The notes under the pieces were generated by a model that made no database searches, was not told the origin of the DNA, and saw nothing but the letters and a program-made list of their open reading frames with translations. The position numbers were made by a program, and so were the translations under genes. Shown piece by piece: positions 50,672 to 60,344 of a stretch of DNA of 64,000 nt. Within the stretch, counting starts at the first letter, position 1, and the number at the start of each line of letters is the position of its first letter. The stretch spans positions 62,001 to 126,000 of the forward strand of contig NZ_QMDV01000005.1 in NCBI RefSeq assembly GCF_003284895.1, given 5' to 3'. Origin of the DNA: Pontibacter arcticus. Lineage in GTDB: Bacteria > Bacteroidota > Bacteroidia > Cytophagales > Hymenobacteraceae.

Positions 50672-52825
50672 TTATTTTAGTACTTGGTAGGTAATAAAAG
50701 CCATAACATAGGCCAGGCCACTCATATAAACAAGTTGTGCCAGGGGCCAGGTCCAGCTTTTTGTTTCGCGGCGCACAATGGCTAACGTACTTATACATTG
50801 CATGGCGAACAGGTAAAAGATCATCAGGGAGAAGGAGCGGGCAAGATTAAAGAAAGGCTCCCCGTTATCATCTTTTTCGCTGAGCAGTTTATTTTTTAAA
50901 GTGCTTACATTTTCCTCTTCGCCTATACTATAGATAGTAGAGATGGTACCCACAAATACCTCGCGGGCAGCAAAAGAAGTAAGCAAGGCAATTCCGATCT
51001 TCCAGTCATAGCCCAATGGTTTGATGGCAGGTTCTATACTTCGGCCAATAATACCGGCATACGAAGACTCTAACTGATGCGAGGCAATCCTGTTTTCGGT
51101 TTGTACTTCATCCAGGTTCTCCACTTTAGCCTCGGTGAGTGCCAGTTGTTCTGCTTCTTCAAACGCATTACCCGGGCCATAAGATGCCAGTACCCAAAGT
51201 ATAATCGAAACAGCCACGATCACCTTACCGGCCTCCAGTACGAAGGTCTTCGACTTTTCGAAAATGGTGAGCCCTACGTTTTTCCAGCGGGGCATTTTAT
51301 ACGTCGGGAACTCCATAATAAAGTAGCTCCGTTCTCTGGCTTTTAGTAGTACTTTTAACAACAAGGCTGAAAATATCGCCGCCAGGAAACCGACCAGGTA
51401 TAAACCCATCAGCACAATCCCCTGCAGATTCAGGAAACCAAAATAGTAGGTTTCCGGCACTACCAGCGCAATAAGCACGGTATAAACCGGAATACGCGCC
51501 GAGCAACTCATCAAAGGTGTTACAAAGATGGTGATCATGCGGTCTTTCCAGTTTTCGATGGTACGCGCCGACATGATAGCAGGTACAGCACAGGCCACAC
51601 CTGAAATAAGCGGCACCACACTTTTACCGTTCAGTCCGAACTTACGCATAATCCTATCCATCATAAACGTAACACGGGCCATATACCCCGTTTCTTCCAG
51701 AATGGCTATAAATGCAAACAGCACAGCAATCTGTGGCACAAAGATGAGCACGCCACCCAGTCCGGCAATAATGCCTTCGGTTAACAGGTTTATCAGCGGC
51801 CCGCTAAAGTTATCCTGAATGAGCCCATTCAGGTTCGTGATGCCCAGGTCGATCAGATCCATGGGGTAACTGGCCCAGGCAAAAACTGCCTGGAAAACCA
51901 TGAACAGAATTGCAAAAAAGATCAGGTAGCCAAAAATCTTGTGCGTTAATATCTGATCAAGGCGGTTACTGAATTTTTCGTCTTTCTGTACTTTCTCGAC
52001 CCGCACTACATCCAGCAGCAGCTCGTTTATGCGTACATAACGGGCAATGGTTTCTTTGCCTTGTAAAGTATTTGAATGGAAATTGTTTTCGGTGAGCAGC
52101 TTATCCAGCCACTGCACATCTGCCTCCGATAAAAACTTGAGGCTCCTGTATTGGTGTGCATACTGCAGCGCCAGGTAATCCGTAGCAAGATCGAAACGCT
52201 GTTTTATACTTTGCAAAGCAGGTTGCAACTCTTCCGGGATATCAAAAAAAGGAACCGTAGAAATTTCCGGTTGCTGAGATGCTACGATCTTCAAGGCTGC
52301 CATACCAACACCTTTGCGGGCATTCATCGGGATAATTGGGACACCCAGGGCCCGGTGCAAAGCCGGAACATCAATTTTTACGCCTTCGCTTTCGGCAAGG
52401 TCAACCATATTAAGCGCCAGCACCACCGGAATCTGTAGATCGGCGAGCTGGGTGTAAAGCAACAGGTTACGCTTCAGGTTAGACGCATCTGCTGTTACAA
52501 TAACAAGGTCCGGGTAATGTTTCGACTGCGGATCATACAGCAGGTCTATAATAACACGTTCATCCAGCGATTTCGGATAAAGGCTATAGGTACCTGGCAG
52601 GTCGATTATCTGAGCTTTGAGGGTAGGCGTAAGCTGGCTGTAACCTGTCTTTTTATCAACTGTTACGCCTGGGAAGTTTCCCACCTTCTGGTTTAAACCG
52701 GTAAGCTGGTTAAAAAGAGAAGTTTTACCTGAGTTCGGGTTACCTATCAGCGCAATTTTGGCAACTGACTTTAATATAGCAGGCTTTTCGGCCTGTACCA
52801 TTTCAGGCTGGGTAATTACAGTCAT
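50672..52825 (-). CDS. feoB: Ferrous iron transport protein B
   Basis: 717-residue inner-membrane Fe2+ transporter. The N-terminal G domain has G1 GNPNSGKTSLFN (about 28-39), G3 DLPGTYSLYP and G4 NMVD. A cytosolic helical domain follows. Membrane domains begin near 300 with the two Gate motifs (GLGGVLIFVPQIAVLFAFIAILEETGYMAR in parts; VPLISGVACAVPAIMSARTI; VTPLMSCSARIPVYTVLI). The C-terminal half holds SFAAREVFVGTISTIYS. FeoA lies 10 bases upstream. No fur gene is adjacent. Confidence 0.97.
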   Translation of the reverse strand: MTVITQPEMVQAEKPAILKSVAKIALIGNPNSGKTSLFNQLTGLNQKVGNFPGVTVDKKTGYSQLTPTLKAQIIDLPGTYSLYPKSLDERVIIDLLYDPQSKHYPDLVIVTADASNLKRNLLLYTQLADLQIPVVLALNMVDLAESEGVKIDVPALHRALGVPIIPMNARKGVGMAALKIVASQQPEISTVPFFDIPEELQPALQSIKQRFDLATDYLALQYAHQYRSLKFLSEADVQWLDKLLTENNFHSNTLQGKETIARYVRINELLLDVVRVEKVQKDEKFSNRLDQILTHKIFGYLIFFAILFMVFQAVFAWASYPMDLIDLGITNLNGLIQDNFSGPLINLLTEGIIAGLGGVLIFVPQIAVLFAFIAILEETGYMARVTFMMDRIMRKFGLNGKSVVPLISGVACAVPAIMSARTIENWKDRMITIFVTPLMSCSARIPVYTVLIALVVPETYYFGFLNLQGIVLMGLYLVGFLAAIFSALLLKVLLKARERSYFIMEFPTYKMPRWKNVGLTIFEKSKTFVLEAGKVIVAVSIILWVLASYGPGNAFEEAEQLALTEAKVENLDEVQTENRIASHQLESSYAGIIGRSIEPAIKPLGYDWKIGIALLTSFAAREVFVGTISTIYSIGEEENVSTLKNKLLSEKDDNGEPFFNLARSFSLMIFYLFAMQCISTLAIVRRETKSWTWPLAQLVYMSGLAYVMAFITYQVLK

Positions 52826-52835
52826 GGCAAAAATA

Positions 52836-53066
52836 CTACTTCAGCAAAATCGTTTCAGCTTCGTCTAAACGCAAAGAGAGGGTATAATCATTTACAATGA
52901 TCGTGATGGGATCTCCGAGCGGGGCACGGCTGTTCATTTTTACATGGGTGCCGGGCAAGCATCCCATTTCCAGTAACTTCAGGCCCATTTCCGGATCCTG
53001 GAGGCAGCAAATAATGCCGTGTTCGCCAATCTTAAGGTCGCGTACACTTTTCTGGCCTTGTTCCAT
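52836..53066 (-). CDS. feoA: Ferrous iron transport protein A
   Basis: 76 residues from the ATG at 53066; a GTG six codons upstream is possible. A single SH3-like FeoA domain: SVRDLKIGEHGIICCLQD, LLEMGCLPGTHVKMNSRAPLGDPITIIVNDYTLSLRLDEAETILL. FeoA binds FeoB and is needed for Fe2+ uptake. It forms a two-gene operon with feoB. A dyad at 53127-53147 lies about 60 bases upstream of the start. Confidence 0.95.
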   Translation of the reverse strand: MEQGQKSVRDLKIGEHGIICCLQDPEMGLKLLEMGCLPGTHVKMNSRAPLGDPITIIVNDYTLSLRLDEAETILLK

Positions 53067-53126
53067 TTTCGCTTTCTTCTGCACCTGCTGTTGCTCTTAT
53101 TTAGACTTTTTATAAACAACTGCAAG

Positions 53127-53147
53127 TTACAAGGTGTTCACTTGTAA
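53127..53147. promoter_or_regulatory. Candidate operator upstream of feoAB
   Basis: TTACAAG, 7-base spacer (GTGTTCA), CTTGTAA: a perfect 7-bp-arm dyad of 21 bases, 60 bases upstream of the feoA ATG. Size and position suit a dimeric regulator. It is not an obvious classical Fur or DtxR box. Confidence 0.4.
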
Positions 53148-53257
53148 TGCAAAAGATGTTACCTAAATGTGAAAATAGATTGACGAAGTAACTAGCACAA
53201 GTATAAACCAATCGGGCAAGGAAGTATAACAAAGTATAAAAAATGCGCTTTTAAACT

Positions 53258-55723
53258 TTACTCAGCATAAAAAATACGCTTTACACGCGAGCTGACATTG
53301 GTCAGTAACTCATATGGAATAGTACCGATACGCGCAGCCAGATCAACCAAAGTAAGCGCCGGACCGAAAATTGTTACTTCATCGCCAGCTTTTACGTCTA
53401 GTCCGGTTACATCTACCATACACATATCCATGCACACATTGCCGATAATCGGGCAGTTCCGGCCATTTATACTCACCTGACCTGCCCCGTTACTAAACCG
53501 CCGGTCGTAGCCATCTGCGTAACCAATGGCAATGGTGGCAATTGTTTTATCGGAATCTGCGATGCCTTTGCGGCTGTAGCCCACTGTTTCGCCTTTGCTT
53601 ATTTTTTTAACCTGGGATACAGTGGTTTTTAATGTACTGACCGGTTGCAACGCATCCTGCTCCGAGCCCGACGCTTCCACGCCATACAAGCCAATCCCTA
53701 AGCGCACCATATCAAAATGATGTTCGGGAAAGCGCACAATGCCAGCCGAGTTCAGAATATGTTTTGTTACGGTATAGCCCACGCCTGCTTCAATTGCGGC
53801 TGCCATACTTTTAAATGTGGCGATCTGCTGCTGCGAGAAATCATTGTGCAATGCTTCATCTGCCCCAGCCAAATGGCTGAAAGCGCTGATAATCTGTATT
53901 TGCGGGTTTTGCTGCAGCAGAATAAAAAGCTGCTCAAAATCTTCGGCAACAAAGCCTAAGCGGTGCATGCCCGTATCCAGTTTCAGGTGGATTTTATACT
54001 TGCTGCCTGCCTCCAGCGACGTTACATAAGCCTGCAATTGCTCCAGCGAGTAGATTTCGGGTTCCAGGTTAAATTGTTTCAGTTTGGCAAAGCTGTCCGG
54101 CGACGGGTTCATCACCATAATAGGCAAGGTTATTCCGTGCTCACGCAGCATAACGCCTTCGTCGGCATAAGCTACGGCCAGGTAATCTACCCGATGGAAC
54201 TGCAGTAAATTAGCCACCTCGAAACTGCCGCTGCCGTACGCAAACGCTTTTACCATTACCATCAGTTTAGTATCGGGGTTTAGTTTGGCGCGGTAATAAT
54301 TCAGGTTATGCACAAGGGCATCCAGGTTTACTTCCAACACGGTGCCGTGTACTTTATGCTGAAAAGCCTGCACGATCTTCTCGAACTCAAAAACGCGCGC
54401 GCCTTTCGCTAAGATCACCTCGTTCCGGAAATCAGAGGCTGTAAACTGTTGCAAAAAATCCTGTGTGCTATTATAAAACGTAGCGGTTGCGCCAAATTTA
54501 CCAGCGTATTTACTGATTTTAGGACCGACGCCAAAAACACGCTCTACCTGATGCGCCTGCAGCAAAGCAGCTACCTGGCTATAAAGTGCTTCTTCGGGCA
54601 AACCCGATTCCAGCAGATCAGAAAGTATAACGGTACGCTTGCGCTTCTGAAACTGACCTGCCTGCAGATCCAAAGCGATGGCCAAACCTGCCAGATCATT
54701 ATTATAGGTATCATCAATCAAATAACAACCATTTATGGCTTCTTTCATTTCGAGGCGCATCGCAACCGGGTGCAGACGGTCGAGACGGTCTTGTATTTCG
54801 GCTAATGGCACGTTCCGGTAAAGCAATACAACCAGGCAATGCAGCGCATTTTCGATAGAGGCTTCGTCGGTGAACGGGAGGGCCAGCCGGTATTTTTCTT
54901 GCTCGAAAGTATAAACTATAATGGTTTTGTGGCCGGTGGTCGTGATGGATTTTACAGTTACATCTGCCTTGCTGTGCCGCGACCAAGTAAACGATTTTAT
55001 ACGTTGTGCCTGCACCGTTTCATGTAGTTGTTCGTAATCCAGGCAGTAAAACAGGACATCCACCTGACGGAAAAGTTGTAGTTTCTCTTCTATTTTTTGC
55101 TGCACCGAAACAAAGCCTTCGTTATGCGCCGTACCTACATTCGTAAAAATTCCCAGCGTAGGTTGTATAACTTCTGCCAGCTGCGCCATCTCTCCTACTT
55201 TAGAAATGCCTGCTTCAAAAATGCCCAGCGTATGGTTTGCGTTGAGCTGCCACACACTGAGCGGAACGCCTAATTGCGAGTTGTAACTGCGCGGGCTTTT
55301 CACGACCTGCTCATCGGGGCTCAGCACCATTGCCAGCCACTCTTTTACAATGGTTTTACCGTTGCTGCCCGTTATCCCAATCACCGGAATAGTAAATTGT
55401 GCGCGGTGCCAGGCTGCCAGTTGCTGCAGCGCTTTCAGGCTATCCTCCACACAAAGTATGTTTGCTTCCGGGTAAAGCTGTGCCAGTTTTTGGTCTGTCA
55501 GGTTAGCTGCTTCTTCCAGTATAAACTGCCTGACGCCACGGCTGTACAACTGCGAAAGGTATTTGTGGCCATCGTTATACTTGCCTTGTATTGCAAAAAA
55601 TAACGTGCCGGCAGGCTGCGAAAGTTTGCGGCTGTCGGTGAGCAGGTACACCACAGGAAGGGGCTGCACAAACTGTACTTCCCTGCCTTGTATAACGGCT
55701 GTTAGCGCTTGGAACGTGAGCAT
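53258..55723 (-). CDS. Fused MurF ligase / alanine racemase
   Basis: 821 residues from the ATG at 55723; an upstream TTG is less likely. Residues 1 to about 440 are MurF-like (UDP-MurNAc-tripeptide:D-Ala-D-Ala ligase): ATP loop IGITGSNGKTIVKEW (about 113-127) and the C-terminal domain VILSDLLESGLPEE. From about 450 the protein is an Alr-type racemase: LEVNLDALVHNLNYYRAKL, the PLP lysine in MVMVKAFAYGSGS, LKLDTGMHRLGF, MVRLGIGLYG and the catalytic tyrosine region TIAIGYADGYDRRF. One polypeptide thus racemises alanine and adds the D-Ala-D-Ala dipeptide. This fusion is characteristic of Bacteroidota. All visible key residues are present in both halves. Confidence 0.93.
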   Translation of the reverse strand: MLTFQALTAVIQGREVQFVQPLPVVYLLTDSRKLSQPAGTLFFAIQGKYNDGHKYLSQLYSRGVRQFILEEAANLTDQKLAQLYPEANILCVEDSLKALQQLAAWHRAQFTIPVIGITGSNGKTIVKEWLAMVLSPDEQVVKSPRSYNSQLGVPLSVWQLNANHTLGIFEAGISKVGEMAQLAEVIQPTLGIFTNVGTAHNEGFVSVQQKIEEKLQLFRQVDVLFYCLDYEQLHETVQAQRIKSFTWSRHSKADVTVKSITTTGHKTIIVYTFEQEKYRLALPFTDEASIENALHCLVVLLYRNVPLAEIQDRLDRLHPVAMRLEMKEAINGCYLIDDTYNNDLAGLAIALDLQAGQFQKRKRTVILSDLLESGLPEEALYSQVAALLQAHQVERVFGVGPKISKYAGKFGATATFYNSTQDFLQQFTASDFRNEVILAKGARVFEFEKIVQAFQHKVHGTVLEVNLDALVHNLNYYRAKLNPDTKLMVMVKAFAYGSGSFEVANLLQFHRVDYLAVAYADEGVMLREHGITLPIMVMNPSPDSFAKLKQFNLEPEIYSLEQLQAYVTSLEAGSKYKIHLKLDTGMHRLGFVAEDFEQLFILLQQNPQIQIISAFSHLAGADEALHNDFSQQQIATFKSMAAAIEAGVGYTVTKHILNSAGIVRFPEHHFDMVRLGIGLYGVEASGSEQDALQPVSTLKTTVSQVKKISKGETVGYSRKGIADSDKTIATIAIGYADGYDRRFSNGAGQVSINGRNCPIIGNVCMDMCMVDVTGLDVKAGDEVTIFGPALTLVDLAARIGTIPYELLTNVSSRVKRIFYAE

Positions 55724-55935
55724 ATAAATAGACTTTACAAGTGCCAAAGATAGGCTTTTGAGAGAAAGGAGATTTAAAAGTTAAAAAGTTAGCGGGTTAA
55801 AAAGTTAGAAAGTTATCTAACGAGCCCTGATGCTGATTTATACTTTGCGGTAACAGTTTATACTTTCGGAAGAAGGCGCTGCAAAAAACTATTCCTTTCC
55901 ATACCTTTACATGCTTTTTTCCTGATGATGACCCC

Positions 55936-56886
55936 ATGAACGCAACCAACACCAAACCATACTATACGGCGGCCATCGCAGCCTTTGTGATCTGGGGCTT
56001 TATTCCGTTTCCGCTCAAAGCGCTGGCCGACTACCCAAGCGGACAAATTCTATACTTCAGAGTGGCGTTTTCGGTAAGTATACTTTTGCTGATCTCGCTG
56101 TTTTTCAGAAGAAATCATTTGCTGCAAACAATGGCTGTCGTAAAAGCCGCTGCACCTTCGGACAGGCGCTCGTTTATACTTTACACGTTGCTGGGCGGCC
56201 TGTTACTTACTACCAACTGGCTCACGTTTATCTACGTCATCAACCACATCGATATCCAGACAGGCTCGTTCTCCTACCTGCTTTGCCCCATACTGACGGC
56301 CGTGCTTGGTTTCCTGCTGCTCAAAGAGAAACTCCGCCGCAACCAGTGGTTTGCTATTTTATTGAGTGCGCTGAGTTGTATCCTGGTCGGCTCCGGCGAA
56401 ATTACCAGCCTGCTGTTCAGTTTACTGATTGCGGCCAGTTACGCATTTTACCTCATCACACAACGCATCCTGAAAGCCTACGATAAAATTGTGCTGCTTA
56501 CACTACAGTTGCTCTTGTCTTTTGTGCTGATCGGGCCGTTTTATACTTATTTTAAAGGTGATACTACGCTGGCGCTGGGCTCAGAATTCTTTTTGAATAT
56601 CGCCTTGTTAAGTATAGTATTCACGATCGTACCGCTTTTCCTGAATTTGTTTGCCTTAAAAGAACTCACGTCCGGCACCATTGGTATCCTGATGTACATT
56701 AACCCGATCCTGAATTTTGCGATGGCGTTTTTATACTTTAATGAGCATACTACTACCACCAAAGTGCTGGCTTACATACTTATACTTATCTCGGTGATCA
56801 TCTACAACCTCAATATAAAAGGGAAACCCAAACCCGGCGATGGCCTGGTCATTCCGCCTGTTGCAACTGGCGCTGTTATAAAATAA
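55936..56886 (+). CDS. EamA/RarD-family transporter
   Basis: 316 residues with about ten membrane helices in two EamA halves. AAIAAFVIWGFIPFPLKAL at the start, LLTTNWLTFIYVIN, SFSYLLCPILTAVLGFLLLKEKL and, in the second half, ELTSGTIGILMYINPILNFAMAFLYFNEH resemble RarD (chloramphenicol-sensitivity protein) more than other drug/metabolite exporters. Substrate unknown. A terminator follows. Confidence 0.88.
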   Translation: MNATNTKPYYTAAIAAFVIWGFIPFPLKALADYPSGQILYFRVAFSVSILLLISLFFRRNHLLQTMAVVKAAAPSDRRSFILYTLLGGLLLTTNWLTFIYVINHIDIQTGSFSYLLCPILTAVLGFLLLKEKLRRNQWFAILLSALSCILVGSGEITSLLFSLLIAASYAFYLITQRILKAYDKIVLLTLQLLLSFVLIGPFYTYFKGDTTLALGSEFFLNIALLSIVFTIVPLFLNLFALKELTSGTIGILMYINPILNFAMAFLYFNEHTTTTKVLAYILILISVIIYNLNIKGKPKPGDGLVIPPVATGAVIK

Positions 56887-56887
56887 A

Positions 56888-56919
56888 AAGTCCTTGCCGG
56901 AGTGTACCAACAAGGACTT
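56888..56919 (+). terminator. Terminator after the RarD-like gene
   Basis: Stem AAGTCCTTG/CAAGGACTT with a 14-base loop immediately after the stop codon, but no T-tract of length on the plus strand (TCTGAAG). An A-run on the left gives a T-tract on the minus strand, so it may mainly stop the convergent lipoprotein gene. Confidence 0.6.
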
Positions 56920-56939
56920 CTGAAGTATGATTTTATACG

Positions 56940-57260
56940 TTACTGGTTATTGTTCAGTGGCTTTTTGCCCTGGCGTTGTCTTTCCAGATCGTTCATATCG
57001 CGTGCATCCTGGTTCTGGTTCGGAGAAAGGTTATCGCCAAACTGGTCGGCCTGCTCGCCTGTAACAGAGGTATCGCCAATTGGTGCCGGACGCGGATTGT
57101 TCAGGTTGGCCGCAGATGAATCTCCGGCTACAATGGCTTCGGAAGCGCCGCCTGCTTCTACTTCAGCGGCTGTTTCCGGGTTTGCGTCGCAGCCAAAGCT
57201 GATAGTAGCAACAAATGCAAGGGCAATTCCGGTTTTAAGTATATCAAGTGTCTTTTTCAT
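56940..57260 (-). CDS. Small lipoprotein of unknown function
   Basis: 106 residues. The signal peptide ends at a lipobox cysteine (LAFVATISFGC, C24). The mature part is rich in Ala, Asn, Asp, Gln and Pro (NPRPAPIGDTSVTGEQADQFGDNLSPNQNQDARD) and predicted disordered, ending in a Lys/Asn/Gln-rich tail. No family recognised. It is transcribed alone. Confidence 0.65.
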   Translation of the reverse strand: MKKTLDILKTGIALAFVATISFGCDANPETAAEVEAGGASEAIVAGDSSAANLNNPRPAPIGDTSVTGEQADQFGDNLSPNQNQDARDMNDLERQRQGKKPLNNNQ

Positions 57261-57315
57261 GTCTTATTGGGTTAGGTTCTTAGCTGATTTTAACGCACAT
57301 ACGCCCGAATTGTTT

Positions 57316-57493
57316 ACCTCCCCCTGCCCTCTCCTTTTTTCGAGGGCCCCTACCCCCAAAACAGGAGAGGGTGTAAAAGCCTAATTTTACCTTTTACACC
57401 GTTACTTTACTAGTCTAAAATCAACAATTTAACAAATATGCAATATCACAATCCAGCACCCCATCCTGTTTTTAGGAGGGGGCAGGGGGAGGT
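57316..57493. repeat. Nested GC-rich inverted repeats
   Basis: Outer arms ACCTCCCCCTGCCC (57316-57329) and GGGCAGGGGGAGGT (57480-57493) are perfect complements. Inside lie a hairpin CCCTCTCCT/AGGAGAGGG (57328-57336, 57363-57371) and a second, GTGTAAAAG/CTTTTACAC (57371-57379, 57391-57399). The composition differs sharply from neighbouring sequence. It fills the gap between the lipoprotein and the DUF5686 gene. Confidence 0.65.
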
Positions 57494-57496
57494 TTG

Positions 57497-60076
57497 CTAA
57501 AATCCTAACCCGAACATCAGGCCCGTGCTTGCTTTTTTGCCTTCCTGAAAGGAGGTTACAAAATCTACCCGCAGCACTTTAAAAATATGTTCTATGCCGA
57601 TGCCTACTTCTAAATAATTACCCGACGTTTTGGTATTGAGGTAGTTCAAACTGGCTACTTCCTGCCATTTCAGTTTCCGGAACAGTGGTACTTTGTTAAA
57701 GATAAAACCATTGAAGTGATGCTCGAAATGCCCTTCCAGGTAACTGTTGCTGGTGCTGTACTGGTAATAATCAAGTAACTGGAAGCCTTCGTAAGAGCCG
57801 GCAAATAAGGTGCGGTTGCCGTTAAAATGTTTGTAATCCATCAGGCGCATATCGCTTTTATTCCAGAATGTACCGCCTGTTACACTATAGCTGCCTGCGC
57901 CCAGCAAACCAAGGCTGAAATTGTCTGAAATTCGAAGCGCCGCTGTCATATAACCAACATCGCCACCCAGCGCTTTTAACCCGGTCCGGAGGCCTAACCC
58001 AAACGTAGGATACTTTGAGCCCAGGTTAAACTTATCATCGGGGCGGGTTATATAGGTTTGCCCCGGCCGGAAATTTATACTTACAGCTGCCGTTAGCGCC
58101 TGGTGCGGGGTAAAACTGGCATCTGCCAGCTCAGCATTTACAGGCACATTGGAAGTAAACCGATCACCGGGACGTTCGCGTATAGTATAGCCGGTTGTGT
58201 TCTGCAAAGGCATACGGTGCGCGTATTCCAGGGAGGTGCTCAGGTTAACGCCATTCCAGAGCTCTGACCGGAAAGTAGCCAACCCGAAATCGCGCTGGTA
58301 CAGTTTCATATAATTCCGCTCGGCCAGCAACGTATAAACCGAATTTACAAAAGGCGAAATCGGGTTTGTGTTATTGATCTGCGTTACATAACGGCCGCCT
58401 TCCAGGGAAACTACACTGTTCTTAACTGCATCATACTGGTACATCAGGCGCAGTTTGGCATTCAGCTTTTCGTTGGAAAAACCATAGCGCACGGCTGGCT
58501 CAATTGTATAGCGGCGGCGGTCTTCGAAACTTTTACGGTAAGATAAGCGCACATCGGCCACGGCACCTTCCACGGTATTGTAATGGAGAATACTTGGCCC
58601 TCCCGTGAAGCTGATAAGCGGATCAAAGCCAAACTGCACTTTCCGGAACGTGTTGGAGTAGGTATAGCCGCCCAGAAAAAAGTTTCCAAATGAGGGTTTG
58701 TTGCGCACGCGGTCCAGCGAGTCCTGGTAAGGCTTCGAGTTCTTGATCACTTCCAGGCTATCTTTTTCGTGGTAATCCACCACCTCGGCTTTGGTAAGCG
58801 GCACCGGCCGTATCTCGGCCCAGTACGCTGAGTCGCGGGTGTTGGCTTCTTTTTCTACCACCAGTATTTCTTTGCTGAATAATTTTTCGTCGTGGATGGC
58901 CGGTTGCTCTTCAGGTGTGGCTGCTTTCGGTTCAATTATCCTGAATTTTGGTTTGCGCGCCAGTTTTGCTTCAGCTACTATTTCTTCTTTTTCAGGTTCA
59001 ATTTCTTCTACTTTCGGAGGTTGGCTGTAGGCTGCCTGTACTTTATACTTTGAGTAAACGCCCGTTACGTAGCCGCGCCCTTTAAAACCCAGTCCGCCTG
59101 CCTCAAAAGTAAAGCGTTGCGATACCGGCATCCAGACATTAGCGTGTACCGGCGCATACACCTGCCGCAAGCGTATAAAATCAACAAACTCGATGCCTGC
59201 GTTTTTTGTCAGTTTTAAATCTGAGCTGTGGATGCGCCAGGTGCCGTCCACAATATAAATGCTACCCGAAAACACCGGATCATTGTTGCGGCGCGGCGTC
59301 ACTTTTATTTTGTTGATGGTACGTCCGTTCTCTTCGAAAGCCCCCAAATACTCGAACCGGTAATAGAAAAGCGCATTATTGGCCAGTGGCGATATAAATC
59401 CACGTTCGCTCAGGCCCTGTACTTTTATCAGCGGGTTGTAGAAGCTGATGTTCATTTCGGAAGCCTGGTTAAAGCTGAAACCCTGCTTTTTGCCGCTCAC
59501 CCGCGAGGAGATCATCCTTTCGTTAATCTTATTCGGCTTTTTAAAATGCAGCTCACTCACCGACTCCGATAAGTATACAATGCCCGTATCCACATCAACA
59601 ACTTTTATACCCAGCACTTTGCTAGGCACTTTATCCATGCGAGCCACGCTTTTCATGTACACGCGGGCGCTCCAGGCGTTGGCTTCATTCTGGTGATATT
59701 TCCGCAACCGGATAGCATTGCGCATGATCGGGTAGGCTGGGTCTTCTTCTGCCACGCGCACTACTACTTCTTTCAGGTTAAGCGTTTCGGGGAGCAACTG
59801 TACGTTCAGTTCCTGGGTTTCATCAGCAATAGTTACCGTTACCAGTTTTGCCCGATAGCCTACATATTTAAACTCTAACGTATAAGTGCCCGGCGCCAGT
59901 TGCAGCGAAAAATGACCTTGCTCGTTAGAGCCTGTTCCGCTTGAAGTTTCTTTGATATAAATGCTGGCAAAAGGCAAACCGCTTCCAGCTTCGTCGGTGA
60001 TGCGGCCACGCAATGTACCGGCTTGCGCTACAACACTAAGCAGGACCAGGCAGAAAATAAGCTTTAAAGTGCGCAT
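57497..60076 (-). CDS. DUF5686 outer-membrane protein with carboxypeptidase-regulatory-like domain
   Basis: 859 residues from the ATG at 60076 (signal peptide MRTLKLIFCLVLLSVVAQAG). Residues about 20-105 form a regulatory-like beta-sandwich (LRGRITDEAGSGLPFASIYIKET; GTYTLEFKYVGYRAKLVTV). The long remainder is the DUF5686 region (YPIMRNAIRLRKYHQNEANAWSARVYMKS; YRFEYLGAFEENGRTINKIKVTPRR; SGSIYIVDGTWRIHSSDLKLT), with an acidic/charged linker near 385-455 and a beta-rich C-terminal barrel-like part ending in FGLGF. Probable outer-membrane protein; function unknown. Confidence 0.82.
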   Translation of the reverse strand: MRTLKLIFCLVLLSVVAQAGTLRGRITDEAGSGLPFASIYIKETSSGTGSNEQGHFSLQLAPGTYTLEFKYVGYRAKLVTVTIADETQELNVQLLPETLNLKEVVVRVAEEDPAYPIMRNAIRLRKYHQNEANAWSARVYMKSVARMDKVPSKVLGIKVVDVDTGIVYLSESVSELHFKKPNKINERMISSRVSGKKQGFSFNQASEMNISFYNPLIKVQGLSERGFISPLANNALFYYRFEYLGAFEENGRTINKIKVTPRRNNDPVFSGSIYIVDGTWRIHSSDLKLTKNAGIEFVDFIRLRQVYAPVHANVWMPVSQRFTFEAGGLGFKGRGYVTGVYSKYKVQAAYSQPPKVEEIEPEKEEIVAEAKLARKPKFRIIEPKAATPEEQPAIHDEKLFSKEILVVEKEANTRDSAYWAEIRPVPLTKAEVVDYHEKDSLEVIKNSKPYQDSLDRVRNKPSFGNFFLGGYTYSNTFRKVQFGFDPLISFTGGPSILHYNTVEGAVADVRLSYRKSFEDRRRYTIEPAVRYGFSNEKLNAKLRLMYQYDAVKNSVVSLEGGRYVTQINNTNPISPFVNSVYTLLAERNYMKLYQRDFGLATFRSELWNGVNLSTSLEYAHRMPLQNTTGYTIRERPGDRFTSNVPVNAELADASFTPHQALTAAVSINFRPGQTYITRPDDKFNLGSKYPTFGLGLRTGLKALGGDVGYMTAALRISDNFSLGLLGAGSYSVTGGTFWNKSDMRLMDYKHFNGNRTLFAGSYEGFQLLDYYQYSTSNSYLEGHFEHHFNGFIFNKVPLFRKLKWQEVASLNYLNTKTSGNYLEVGIGIEHIFKVLRVDFVTSFQEGKKASTGLMFGLGF

Positions 60077-60344
60077 GTATACGTATAAGGATAACCCGTT
60101 GAAATTACAAGATAAGCATCGGCTGTCATACATCTAAGCATCCGCATATTTTTTGACCGGCCAGTTATGTATCAGAGCCATTTTATACTTGGCAGGTTGC
60201 TTTGCCACAGATAAATTTTCAAGGTCTATACTTTAGGCCTTACTTTGCAACTTATAACGCAGGCCGTTGGCATTTATTAGTTTGCAACAGCGTAACCCAA
60301 AGCAGCTCTTATTTGTTAGCATATCAGAAAGTATAACCCACAAT

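Noticed and set aside
53258..55723. MurF-Alr fusion as a novel gene fusion or sequencing error
   Set aside because: The same fusion is known across Bacteroidota, and both halves have intact key residues in one open frame.
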